The translations under genes were made by a program, and so were the position numbers. A DNA stretch of 64,000 nucleotides from Scytalidium lignicola (lineage: Eukaryota > Ascomycota > Leotiomycetes): NCBI GenBank assembly GCA_002812745.2, contig NCSJ02000034.1, positions 62,001 through 126,000 on the forward strand. Direction: 5' to 3'. A model generated the notes under the pieces. It saw only the letters and a list, made by a program, of their open reading frames with translations. It made no database searches and was not told the origin of the DNA. Below, one piece after another: positions 35,147-45,759 of this stretch; position 1 is the first letter of the stretch; the number at the start of each line of letters is the position of its first letter.

Positions 35147-36955
35147 ATGAGAATTCGGCCACAGCTACCCTCCCGCGCTACACAGCGGTTGTTCCAGCCG
35201 CATTCCTGGACTGTGCATACAAGTTTGGGTTCTCGGCGTGGTGTGTGTATTCAATGTCGCCAACAGCGCCATGACAGCAATGTCGGCGTGAGGGCAAGAG
35301 CTTGTTGGGTTACAAGAGTGGGAATAAGCTCTGCGTCGCGAGTTAAGATTCCTTCCGCAGATCGACGTTTGCTTGCACTCCCGGCCACTTTTGTTGCGGG
35401 ACAGAGAAGGGGGTTGGCGACTGTCCAGAATGGTGTGTAGACTATCGATTTGAGATATTTGGGAGTCACTAACCATCTTTTTACAGTGAACCCGAACGAT
35501 CGAGGCCCTCTGGCAGAGTATGACGCTCGTGTTGCAAATGGTAGACTCCGGGACGATGGACACCAAAGAGGCATTATCCAGCACCTTCAAAATATCCACG
35601 ATGAGCTTAAAAACTACACTGCGCCACCTGTAATCCATCCGACCATAGAATCCCTCCAACCAGAACAAGCCTCCGTCTTGGGGCGGTTCTTTGGTAGTTC
35701 CTCTAAACCGAAGGAATCTTCTCTGAAGGAAATCCCCAAGAGCCTCCCCCGAGGGCTTTACCTCTATGGCGATGTAGGCAGCGGGAAGACAATGTTGATG
35801 GACTTATTCTATGAGACGTTACCCAGCAATGTCACCTCAAAAACACGCATTCATTTCCATAATTTCATGCAAGATGTGCATAAGAGGCTTCATCAGATGA
35901 AAATGAAGCATGGAAATGATTTTGATGCTATTCCATATGTAGCAGCGGATATCGCGGAGAAGGGAAATGTGCTTTGTTTTGATGAGTTTCAATGTACGGA
36001 TGTGGCGGATGCGATGATTTTGAGAAGGTAATTCGGACCCTTTCCGCTATTGGTGGCGTTCTTGACTCGTCATGTATTGACTTATTGTTCCAGACTTCTC
36101 GAAGCCTTGATGTCTCATGGCGTTGTCCTCGTCACTACCTCTAATCGTCATCCCGACGACCTTTACAAAAACGGTATCCAGCGCTCTTCCTTCATCCCCT
36201 GCATCAACCTCCTGAAGTCCCGTCTCCACGTCATAAACCTAGATTCCCCAACCGACTACCGTAAGGTACCTCGTCCACCATCTGGAGTCTATCATTCTCC
36301 TCTTGATACCCATGCCAAGACTCATGCAGAGAAATGGTTCCATTTTCTGGGTGATATCGAGCAGGATAAACCACATCCAGAAACACAGGTTGTGTGGGGA
36401 AGAGAGATCCAAGTCCCCAAAGTATCTGGTAGGGCGGCCATGTTCTCCTTTGACGAGCTCATTGGCCGACCTACAAGTGCCGCCGATTATATTGAGTTAA
36501 CAAGAAGCTACGATGCGTTTGTGGTTACAGACGTGCCGGAGATGACGTATCGAGAACGAGATCTTGCGAGGAGGTTTATTACCTTCATAGATGCTGTATA
36601 CGAGGCGCGAGCAAAACTGGTGCTGACAAGCGAGGTCCCGTTGTCGCAGCTATTCCTCTCGAAAGAGGAGATTAAAGGATTGAAGCAACAAGTAGCAGCA
36701 GACAGCGACCACGTTAACGATTCGATGCGCAATTTAATGGATGACTTGGGGATGAACATGGATACGCTGAAGAGCAGCAGTATCTTTACGGGTGACGAGG
36801 AGAAATTTGCGTTTGCGCGAGCATTGAGCAGGTTGAGCGAAATGGGAAGTCAGGAATGGGTCGAACGCGGAATGGGATTAGAGAAAAATGGTGGAGAGGA
36901 AGAGCAAAAGAGCTGGCAGAAGGTTAGAAGCCGACAATTGGAGGATAGCATGTAA
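35147..36955 (+). CDS. AFG1: Mitochondrial AFG1/LACE1-type ATPase
   Basis: AAA-like ATPase of the mitochondrial inner membrane that helps degrade or insert respiratory-chain subunits. Exons: 35147-35432, 35487-36027 and 36094-36955, joined 1689 nt, 562 residues. Introns are 54 nt (GTGTGT donor, CACTAAC branch site) and 66 nt. The N-terminal 95 residues are rich in Arg, Ser and Ala with few acids, a mitochondrial presequence. Then come [10 protein letters not shown] and the Walker [33 protein letters not shown] and the Walker [20 protein letters not shown]. After the second intron: [17 protein letters not shown] (sensor region) and FIPCINLL. Later [19 protein letters not shown] and [17 protein letters not shown] are both family hallmarks. 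The C-terminus is polar and complete. Confidence 0.94.
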
Positions 36956-37081
36956 ATCAGGTGACATGGACTGAGGTCACACCAGATCAGATGAAATGAT
37001 GTTTGAAGGTTAGAGATTTTATTTGAGAGAGCATTGATGAATTATGTAGAGGTATATACCCCTTCAAGGATGGGCATAATA

Positions 37082-37108
37082 TAGATAAACTAGATAAACT
37101 AGATAAAC
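37082..37108. repeat. 9-nt tandem repeat, three copies
   Basis: TAGATAAAC occurs three times head to tail just downstream of the AFG1 stop. Confidence 0.8.
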
Positions 37109-37635
37109 CATGTAAATAGAAAGTATTGCTTATAGTTCACTTGATGATATATGACGAGACTCGATGAAACTTGCAATAGAAGCAGGTAAATCCAGTTTCT
37201 TAGTCTAAGGACATTCAAGAATGAAAGGATAATAACCCTCTTCTAAGCTCTATACAACTCTACTGCACTCCGTATCAAAAGGTTACGAAGTGGTTGTAAT
37301 GCCTGAGATTGTAGAATGGAGCCATCCGCAATATGTGCGCATCTGAAATGTTTCATCTATATTATGGAGCCTTAGAATTCTCACCTATACTGAGAGAATG
37401 TAACCGCAAATTTCCCCTGCCATCGGAGTCTCTACACAGCGTGGCAATACTCTCTGAGTGTTAACTACCTCTAATATTTCGCCTCACCCTGACAGCTACG
37501 ACTGATGAGGGCTAAATGATTTCGGCCCCACGAATCATGGTTGCTGGAATCCGTATTTTGCTCTAAACAGAACAAAACCCAAACATCTCAGACACCTTGG
37601 ACCATACCGTTGCTTGATCTATAAATTTGTTCAAG

Positions 37636-37895
37636 ATGGCGCCTTCAAGAATGCTATTCTATTCGACTCTTCTCCCTGTTCGGTTTTCTAGGTCTCCAAA
37701 ACGAACTAATGGTAAGTCGCATGTGGTTAATTCAGACAATCGAATATCTGAAATTTTTTCGATGCGTTGCATTACTTCGTTCTATGAGTAGATGTACGCT
37801 CACTCACTTGCAGTGTTACCTGTAGAGAGAGACAATACAATCCTCCCTTATTTCCTCACATCTTTTGAAGTACAGATAGTCCATATATTTCGGTA
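37636..37895 (+). CDS. Possible short two-exon protein, mitochondrial-like N-terminus
   Basis: An ATG in good context (AAGATGGCG) at 37636 opens MAPSRMLFYSTLLPVRFSR, a basic, hydrophobic stretch like a mitochondrial presequence. A consensus donor (GTAAGT) follows after about 26 codons, and a TTGCAG acceptor lies near 37814. Joining them gives an in-frame second exon of about 25 codons ending at a TAG near 37895. The product, about 52 residues, matches no family I know. It could be a genuine small mitochondrial protein, the first exons of something longer, or chance. Confidence 0.25.
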
Positions 37896-38026
37896 GTCAT
37901 CGATGAAGGAACACAACATCGGTCCTCTCTTCCTTGGGTATAACCCGTCACATTGGTTGCAATTGCGATGTTGGTTCCTCAGTCCAGAATCGAGACAATG
38001 TCTTTGGAAGGACGTGTCATCTAGCA

Positions 38027-39417
38027 TCATTTCCCTCCGAATTTCCTCGCCACCCATGCGTTCCCATGCTCTTCATACTCCTGCTTGGTAACGGAAAGTT
38101 GTCGCAGAGTATCCACATCTTTAGCCAAAATCGATCCACCATTCCAGGTACTAACTATAGGATCCGCTGGTCTGGCAACGCGCACAATACATTCAGCTGG
38201 AGCCAGTTTCCTGATCTCTATCTGCAGTCTGTAGATGAATCCGTCGATGTTGGCATTCCCGCCAATAACAAGAATGTTGGTAAGAAAACCTGGCCAAAGA
38301 CCCATCGGTAGACTAGATAGGCTATCCATCACAAGCTGTGCTATTCCAGACTGCCTCATTCCAATAGCAGAAGGATTAAATAGAAGCTCCGGCACTGTAA
38401 ATCGCTCATTCCGTAATGTGAGGATGTCTTCTGCTGCTTCAGCAGGTTTACCAGTTGATAGCTTCTTTAACTTATTCGCCCCATCTGGATCATGATCCTG
38501 CACAATACCTTTCATACGATTATGAAAATCCGGAAGAATATAATCTTTCGCTATCCCACCGGCAAGCGTATATATATCGCGACGGTCCCCTTTAGTTCCT
38601 TTCCAGGTCAACTCCATATCTGACTTGAAATCTTTCGAGACATAGCAGCATGCTTCCTTTATCTCGTTAACCAAATATGTGTCATTTCGCATATCGTATT
38701 GTCGTAGAGAAAGCAATCGTGTGAGATAGTTTGTCATGAGCTTTCCTCCTACATCAAGGCGGCGAATCGCTGATTGCAAAGGACGCCCACGTATCAATGG
38801 TGTTACAGTTGTATGCGAGTATCCAGAGTCTATCAACATTATAATCTCCGCAGGGAGAACGGGAAGGGAAGGATCACGAGGTGGAGCCTTGAATGTTGCC
38901 TGCACATCGTTCCATGCGTTTAAAGTCGAAGCTATTGTTTTCCTATTAGGAGGGTTTAGATGATAGGCATGGACAACCTACCTTGACATCTGTAATAACT
39001 AGGAAACTGGAACTCTTCGAAGATAATCTGATCACAGTTGGTTTGTAAAGCTGGTAGAGAATTTGGAGCCTCGGTCAATATCAAGCCAGTTTCTGTTGGA
39101 TCACAGTGTTGCGGTGATTTGGCTTCGAAGAACTCGTGCTCCCAGACCTCCTTCTCTGCTTCCCAGTTCACTATATATCCCTTCTCCATAGGCCGGCGAA
39201 ACACAATCTCCCCAAAATCTTTGCATTTTTCTAATTGAGATCCAATATACACGTGTTTCTCCCTGTCTCGAGCTAAGCAGTTGGGAATGATGCGACACTC
39301 CTCCGTCGAATCTTGAGACGAGAAGCCAGCTTTAATGGTGTAGGCGCCGTTGTCGAGGATGAGCGTACGCCCTGGAAGAGCTGGCCCAGAGGATTTTGTC
39401 TTCCGATGACCAGGCAT
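38027..39417 (-). CDS. ARP6: Actin-related protein 6, SWR1 complex subunit
   Basis: Nuclear actin-related protein of SWR1, the remodeller that deposits histone H2A.Z; Arp6 pairs with Swc6. Exons are 38982-39417 and 38027-38931, with a 50-nt intron (GTAGGT donor, CAATAG acceptor). The join reads SYYRCQASTLNAWND. Length 446 residues is typical. Actin-fold motifs: TLILDNGAYTIKAGF (phosphate loop 1), IIPNCLARDREKHVYIG, EKGYIVNWEAEKEVWEHEF, LTEAPNSLPALQTNCDQIIF, IMLIDSGYSHTTVTPLI (phosphate loop 2), LDVGGKLMTNYLTRLLS, ILVIGGNANIDGF and STWNGGSILA near the end. The ATG at 39417 is chosen because families start shortly before the actin fold; an in-frame ATG at 39477 would add 20 residues. It is divergent from the next gene, with 183 bp between starts. 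Confidence 0.94.
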
Positions 39418-39600
39418 GAGGGTGGCCAAGGAGGATATAATGATCTGTTCTCGATTAGTTGTGGCAGTTTGCGGCAACTTCGAAGTTTAAGAACGTGAAT
39501 CGACGCGTGAAGCGCGACCAGATTCCTGTCTGCCCCGCATTGAAAACTCGGGTCCCGAACGATGGGAAACTTCAAAGCATCCAACAAAAACCCATAATTT

Positions 39601-40788
39601 ATGGTGGCAGCCATGTCCACCGTTACCAATAATAATAATAAGGACCTTGAGGCTCTCAAATTTACGCTATCGACAGCTACTGCTTTAATAGCTCAGTTAC
39701 AAAGCGGTTTATCGGAGAGTAAGCGTGGAGATGCCCTGCAAACAACTTCACCCGGCAGCGTGAATGCCCTCGACCTTGCCCACGATTCGGCCAGCCTCGT
39801 GCGCGCACATTCCACCAAGCTCTCTTTATTGATAATCAACGAACCTTTCACCCCTACTGCAATTATTAAAGTTATCCAGGAACTTTTGGCATCCCCTCTA
39901 CCTGGATTAGCTTCTGCTATCGAATTATGTGACCCGGAAAAGTACACGAAGGCAATGAGTGAAGAATTGAAATGGAGAGGAAAGAAGATATTTTCTGAGA
40001 TCAATTCACTGGTGAAGCATATTCCTCTAGATGGCAAAATACTCAGCAACAATCAAAAGAATGCTGGAAACGGTAGTCTATCCACAACTGGTGCAGTCTG
40101 GGAGGCTTGTGACGCTGTGATGGAACTGAAGTCCATTGGAGTTGGTGGGCTTTTTGTCAAAAGGGCTGAACAATACCGAGATCTAATCAAAGATGCAATG
40201 GAAGAACTCCAAGGATGGGGAGAGGAATCTGACGACGTAGATGATGCGGAATACGACGATGAGGAGGATGAAACAAATCATAACTCAGCACAAGCAGCTG
40301 TTGACAATCTCTTGGATTCGCAAGCCCATATTCCAGCTGATGACCACGACAAAATCCGACCTCGTCTTGACACTTCCCTGCGAAGACTCAAGCTAATAAC
40401 ACTCCTGTATCAAGCAGTAGTGAAGCGCCGTTTTAAGACCCTTCCACCGTTAGTTAGACCTGCTGAAGATTCAAAAGCAAAGGGAGAATCGGTAAACGTG
40501 GTATATCTAGACAAGGTCCTCAACATTATGAAGAAAATTCCCGACATCACGGACGAGCTTGCGAACGCTTTTTACGAACTTGATGCTAGTGAAATTGACG
40601 CCCGCATGGATGAATGTTTCTTTTCCGGGTTCATGATCTCTGAACTACTGTCGGACAACTGGGAAGGTAAAAAGGATGAATTTTCTACTTGGGTATGTTA
40701 AAAGACTCCACAACTGCATTAGTTCACCGAGATTCTGACATTGATTAAGGCATCCAACTTTCAGGATGCTATAAAAGCTAGTAAATAA
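39601..40788 (+). CDS. GCIP / cyclin-D1-binding-protein-1-like protein
   Basis: A 376-residue, mostly helical protein of the GCIP (Grap2 and cyclin-D interacting) family. The animal member binds cyclin D1 and bHLH proteins; the fungal role is unclear. Exon 1 is 39601-40692. A 57-nt intron (GTATGT donor) leads to a 39-nt last exon at 40750-40788 that encodes ASNFQDAIKASK. Motifs include IIKVIQELLASPLPGL, TGAVWEACDAVMEL, an acidic linker (GEESDDVDDAEYDDEEDE) and the family signature near the C-terminus (DASEIDARMDECFFSGF). A second ATG at 39613 is also possible. It shares a 183-bp bidirectional promoter with ARP6. Confidence 0.82.
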
Positions 40789-41658
40789 ACGCATTCAGAT
40801 TAGAAAAAAAGCCGGATGAATAGCTGTCTGGTATTTCGGGCATTTTTAATCTTGATTCGATAGAGAGCAACTGTTAGCTTCATCCATAGAATTGAAGCAC
40901 ACCGTTACTGTTTTCATATTTCATATTTCGCTAATGATAGGTCGTAATGTATTGCAATGTGAATATTTCTCTGGATAGGACATTCTATCATTGTATAGAT
41001 GAGTTTTCTCGACCTCGAATATCCCCCCCCGCTTTCAAGTTCGAGAGCATCTAGGACATATTTTGACATGTTTGAAGGACTCATGGATCTCTTTATCTAG
41101 ATGGTATGCAGTCAGCTATTTGCCGTAATTAGGAAAAGCTCCCTGCATCAAGTGGCACGAAGAACCGGGGTCCGGATGCCTAGCTTTCACTTCGCCAGGC
41201 TAATTCAGTCATATTCTATACGGCTATTAAGTTAGAGCTGGATATAACGCACGACATACCAGTTGCAAAAATTATCGCTGTCCAGCTTTTAGATGACGCT
41301 GCGGGCAGGGAAGCCAGCCTTGTCAGCCTTATGACGTATTTGGAAGAGGGGTTCAGGGAGTAGCCCTTGGTATGGATCCTGATTGGTCATTCAACCAGGA
41401 AAGATACCCCCAGCTTGAATATTTTGAGTCTGAGTATTGTCGATCTGAACTCCTTGGCCTTAGTCACATATCCTTCGCAAGACTACCCCATTGCTTCTTC
41501 AACCACAAGGCTAGCAAGGGCAAGGCTAACATAGATCCGCCATTCTTCCTTATGCTACTTGGTAAAGCGATGCGTAGTTACTGCACTTTGATATAGGTAG
41601 CTTTTTATCATGTCACGAATGTCGAGCATTTTAAATGCCAAAATTCAATGTCGGCAAT
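40789..41658. other. Convergent intergenic region, no firm gene
   Basis: About 870 bp between the GCIP-like gene and RKI1. A 74-codon frame at 41372-41596 (MDPDWSFNQERYPQ) has no homologue I know and no supporting splice context. A C8 run lies near 41023. Confidence 0.4.
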
Positions 41659-42628
41659 CTATTTAGCATTTCTCACCTCGACTTCGCCATTTTCTAATCC
41701 GAAATATGCTGCAACTGGTTTCTGGCCACCTTCCTCTCCGCCCAAGCTAGCAACTTGTACACCATTCTTCCCATAGAACAAGCCCACTTCTAGCACACCT
41801 ACTATTATTTTTAGCCTCTTGCCTAAAGCCTCGACCTCCCAGTTCCCGTCTTCGCCTTCTCCTTTAACACCAGCTTTCAGATCTGACGGGAGCAGTAACC
41901 GGCGGAAGGGCGCATCGATTATCCACATGCCATTATCAGTGACCACAGGTCCGGCCTTAGCACCTCCACCTTGCCTGATCTTAGGATCTTGCGATCCGAT
42001 AGTTATGAGAGTCCTCTTAACAGCCGGTGCTGCTAATGGGGAAACTTCGATTGGGATAGCCTTCCATGAAGTGAGAAGACGTGATTGAAGCTTCCGAGAG
42101 TCTAGAATAATAGTTGTTACCAACTGTGCTATATATTGATGGGAAAGTACTGTACTTACCTGCAACGCAAATGAATTTCCTAGCCGCTGTTGCAACTAAC
42201 TTCTCTTGGAAAAGGCACGCTCCACCACCCTTTATACAGTTCAAATCATCATCAATCTCATCTGCACCGTCAAAAGCAACATCCAAGAGCTCTCGCTTTC
42301 CCTTTAAGCCTAAATCTGCACTTGTATCAACTAGCGGAAGGTTATCAATACTTCCTAGAGGTAAGCCAGCTTCTAAGATGAGCTCCTTTGACTGATCTCC
42401 AGTCGGTACAAATATCATCTTCGACGTAATATCCCGGCTAGTGGCAGCAATTGCTTCAACGACATACACAACCGTGCTACCAGATCCAATGCCTATGTAT
42501 TTGTATGAAGGGTCGAAGTGGTCTTTTACAGCTTTGTATGCGGCACTACGCTTTGCTGATTCAATTACGGACAGAGGTTTGCCATCTCTTGAGAGAGGTT
42601 TGGCAGCTCCTGTATCTAATGCTGCCAT
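41659..42628 (-). CDS. RKI1: Ribose-5-phosphate isomerase (type A)
   Basis: Interconverts ribose-5-phosphate and ribulose-5-phosphate in the non-oxidative pentose phosphate pathway. Exons are 42160-42628 and 41659-42101 with a 58-nt intron (GTAAGT donor). The join gives FICVADSRKLQ. Hallmarks: [17 protein letters not shown] (phosphate loop), [32 protein letters not shown] (catalytic Asp region), [19 protein letters not shown] and [13 protein letters not shown]. From [13 protein letters not shown] at 42628 the product is 303 residues. The frame stays open upstream to an ATG at 42817, which would add 63 residues with a basic/hydrophobic character. I prefer 42628 because the enzyme is cytosolic in known fungi. 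A short Gly-rich insert ([12 protein letters not shown]) near the C-terminus is a lineage feature. It is divergent from CAB1. Confidence 0.92.
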
Positions 42629-43759
42629 TGAGCGAAAGCTGCGATAGGTAGAGTATCTGATCAGTACACTAGTGGTGGTCTGATAACGACAAAGAGCTCG
42701 TAGGACAGGTGCAGTTCGAGGTGGAAAGCAACGAGAGGCAGAAATAAAGAGAGAAAATATCATGAACCAAATCGGAGCTCTTATATTTAAATGTACCTGC
42801 CTCAATCGACTTTCCAACTTTGAAAGGGGAGTAGAAGGTGGGAGGTTATGGGTACGGGATTTCTGGAGCTCCTACTTACGCTAGTCATTATTGAAACCCC
42901 CCCGTAAGGCGGTGGGCTGATAAATTACGCTGTTTTAACAGAAGTGAAGGCGATTTACACCGTTTCTCGCCTGTCGTTCCATATAAAACCCCGAAATTCG
43001 AGTTAAAACAGCATCGTAAAAATTCCATATCTGGCCAACAGAAATTGCCTGAGGCTGCGAAATACCCCTCCATCCTTTTCTTCGACTCAGCATGGTGCAG
43101 GCCACAACATGTGTAGGTTAGGACTAGCTGTCCAATAGCTTAGTAACGTGTTGTATTTGACCTTCATGCTTCTTGTTTCGTAAGTATCCCAATCATGGTG
43201 CCGTGCTCCCCACAAGTTTACATGCAGCCGAAAGCACGTGACTCCGCTCATCGGTCTCCGGAGTGGTCAACACTTTTCTGTGTTTTCTGTAACCTCCTAC
43301 AGTAGTACTAGGACTGCAAAGAAAGTAGTTCTCTCCGCCCTCGAGCCTACATAGTTAGTGAATTAAGCCCCAACCATTTCTAATCATAGCTTTTGGTAAT
43401 TGCCGACTTCTTCTCGTTCAAGTAATCATCGAAGGGCTGTAACTTAGTATCGGAAGAAAATGTGCCTCGGATGGAAGGAAACTCGGGCCATTGTAACCTC
43501 GCAAGGCCGCGAAGGCTGCAACATTAGTCTTTATCGATAAGGAACGCTGACAATGCCTACTCTCCTTCGGTATTACCTTAATTACTCCACCACCTCGGCG
43601 GCGACCCTTAACTTTTAGCCAGCCCACCATATATATTGCATATTAGTCACTCCTTTAACTTACAACCCAACCCATTCACCAGCCGTTGTCGACCCGCTCA
43701 CCACTGTAGCTCTCTGCTGTGTCAGGCTTTTGTAGCCCTCTCCAGAATCTCCACCAGTT
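42629..43759. other. Divergent promoter region between RKI1 and CAB1
   Basis: About 1.1 kb with no recognised gene. A CACGTG box lies at 43235-43240. The first 190 bp are open in frame with RKI1 and could be an N-terminal extension. Short antisense frames around 43418-43630 and 43676-44095 show no domains. Confidence 0.45.
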
Positions 43760-45332
43760 ATGTTGGTGGATCAGACGAAGACCGAGGAACAGAGGCCTGC
43801 AAATGCGACTGAGGCTCGAGATGCATCGCCGACCCAAGCCAACGGCCGTCGCACAAGGACGAATACGGCCGAGATAGATGATACAATCTCCCATCCAGGT
43901 TCTGTCAAGATTAATGTCAAGGGTGCTTTTATTGTTGATCAAGGGAGCACCACGCCAAATGGCGCAGGTACTAATATCCGAGGATATGATACGAAGGACA
44001 TCCGCTTGCCGAATCACACGGCAGTGGTCAGTCATATTGCTGTAGATGTATATCATACCTTTGTCTTCTGCTATGAAACTAAATCTCTCTGACACATCTG
44101 CATATCATAGATTGGAGGATCCCTCGCAAAACTCGTATACTTCTCTCGGGAGCCCGAATCTCGCGAACCAGGAGGCCGGCTGAACTTTTTAAGCTTTGAA
44201 ACAGATCGAATAGATGATTGTGTTGAATTTATGAAACAATTGAAAAACAAGCAACAAACTCTAAACGGCTCAAAACCCGGAGAGTTGTGTGTCATGGCAA
44301 CGGGAGGCGGGGCTTATAAATTTTACGATAAAATCAAGGATGCATTGGAGGTGGATGTTTTAAGAGAAGATGAAATGGAGTGTTTGATAATTGGTTAGTA
44401 GCAAATTGAGAAGAGCAAGAAGGAATTGCGATAGCTAACAAGTTTCAATAGGGCTCGACTTTTTTATCACCGAAATACCTCGGGAGGTATTTACGTATAG
44501 CGAAACCGATCCAATGCATTTTGCAGAGCCTCGGTCAGACATCTATCCATATCTATTAGTTAATATTGGCTCCGGTGTAAGTATGATAAAGGTATCTGGT
44601 CCACGAGACTACGTCCGTGTAGGAGGTACATCTCTTGGAGGAGGGACGTTATGGGGCTTACTCTCTCTTCTTACTGGAGCGCGAACTTTCGACGAAATGT
44701 TAGGCATGGCCGAGAAAGGGGATAACGCAAAAGTAGATATGCTTGTTGGAGATATATACGGCACAGACTATGGGAAGATCGGTCTAAAGAGCAGCACAAT
44801 TGCTAGTTCCTTTGGAAAGGTATTCAAGATGAAAAGAGAAGCAGAAAGGGAAGCCGAAGACAGTGGTGGTCTCACAAATGGTGACTCCGAACATTTAGTT
44901 GACACTTCCCATTCCAATTCATCATCAAAAAGCGAGAACCACAATCACACCTCTAACCCCACTTACTCGACGAGCGACATCTCTCGGTCACTCTTGTACG
45001 CAATTTCCAACAACATTGGTCAAATTGCCTATCTTCAATCCGAGAAACACTCTCTGTCGACAATCTACTTTGGAGGCTCTTTCATCCGCGGCCACCGCCA
45101 AACGATGAATACCCTCAGCTATGCTATCAAGTTTTGGAGTAAAGGCGAGAAAAAGGCCTACTTTTTAAGGCACGAGGGATATCTTGGTGCCGTAGGAGCA
45201 TTTTTGAAGAGGAAGCCGAGGAATTGGGGTCGGAGAGGCAGTTTTGAGGATCTTAATGCATTCGATTCTACCACGGAGGGAGAACATATCTCAGTCCCAT
45301 ATAATCCGTCATATATCGAAACCGAAAGTTGA
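43760..45332 (+). CDS. CAB1: Pantothenate kinase (eukaryotic type II)
   Basis: Phosphorylates pantothenate with ATP, the first and committed step of coenzyme A synthesis. Exons: 43760-44047, 44111-44393 and 44452-45332, joined 1452 nt, 483 residues. Introns are 63 and 58 nt. After a Thr/Ala-rich N-terminus come SVKINVKGAFIVD, AVDIGGSLAKLVYF (ATP phosphate loop), CVMATGGGAYKFYD, YPYLLVNIGSGVSMIKV (second phosphate loop) and VRVGGTSLGGGTLWGLLSL. Later come NNIGQIAYLQ, IYFGGSFIRG and FLRHEGYLGAVGAFL. A polar insert of about 50 residues (Ser/Asn/His-rich, near 44850-44960) interrupts the kinase core and is probably a surface loop. The short C-terminal tail is fungal-specific. Assignment is firm. 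Confidence 0.95.
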
Positions 45333-45759
45333 ACGGGTGTGGGCGAAACTCTGGAGATATACCAAAGTCGCTCTACTTCTCCTTCCGCCGTGATTTTCAC
45401 TATCTCTTGCATTCGAAGGCTTCTACTTAATCTGTCTGGCTCATTTGTCATCCGGCATAAGCCTGGTAAGGCTATCCTAAATATAGGTAAAAGGGAACTG
45501 TGTAATTTACTTCGATAATAATATTTCTGTGCATAAAAATGCGTGTATCTAATATATTTCTACTGTACGTAAACCCGCTTGCTGTTCTCATGTGCTCATC
45601 CATATATGCATGTCCTAATACTCATAACACTGCATAATGCCGCCCTTAAAAAGTTAAATATACTCATAACCCTTTGAACGCCAATCATACATTCCCCTAT
45701 ATATAAACCAATACCAAGAAAAACAATGCAATCTATGCCAAAAAAAGATGGCATAGATA
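45333..45759. other. Convergent intergenic region
   Basis: About 430 bp between the ends of CAB1 and MED12. No gene or repeat is seen. Both 3' ends must lie here. Confidence 0.45.

Larger units (their letters stand above)
36956..38026. other. Convergent intergenic region with a small tandem repeat and a possible short gene
   Basis: About 1.07 kb between AFG1 and ARP6. It includes three TAGATAAAC units (37082-37108) and a possible two-exon short reading frame starting at 37636, described separately. Nothing else is recognised. Confidence 0.4.

Noticed and set aside
41372..41596. 74-codon plus-strand frame between the GCIP-like gene and RKI1
   Set aside because: No homologue known to me, and no promoter or splice support.
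43676..44095. 139-codon minus-strand frame
   Set aside because: Antisense to the first exon of pantothenate kinase, which has unmistakable motifs across its introns.
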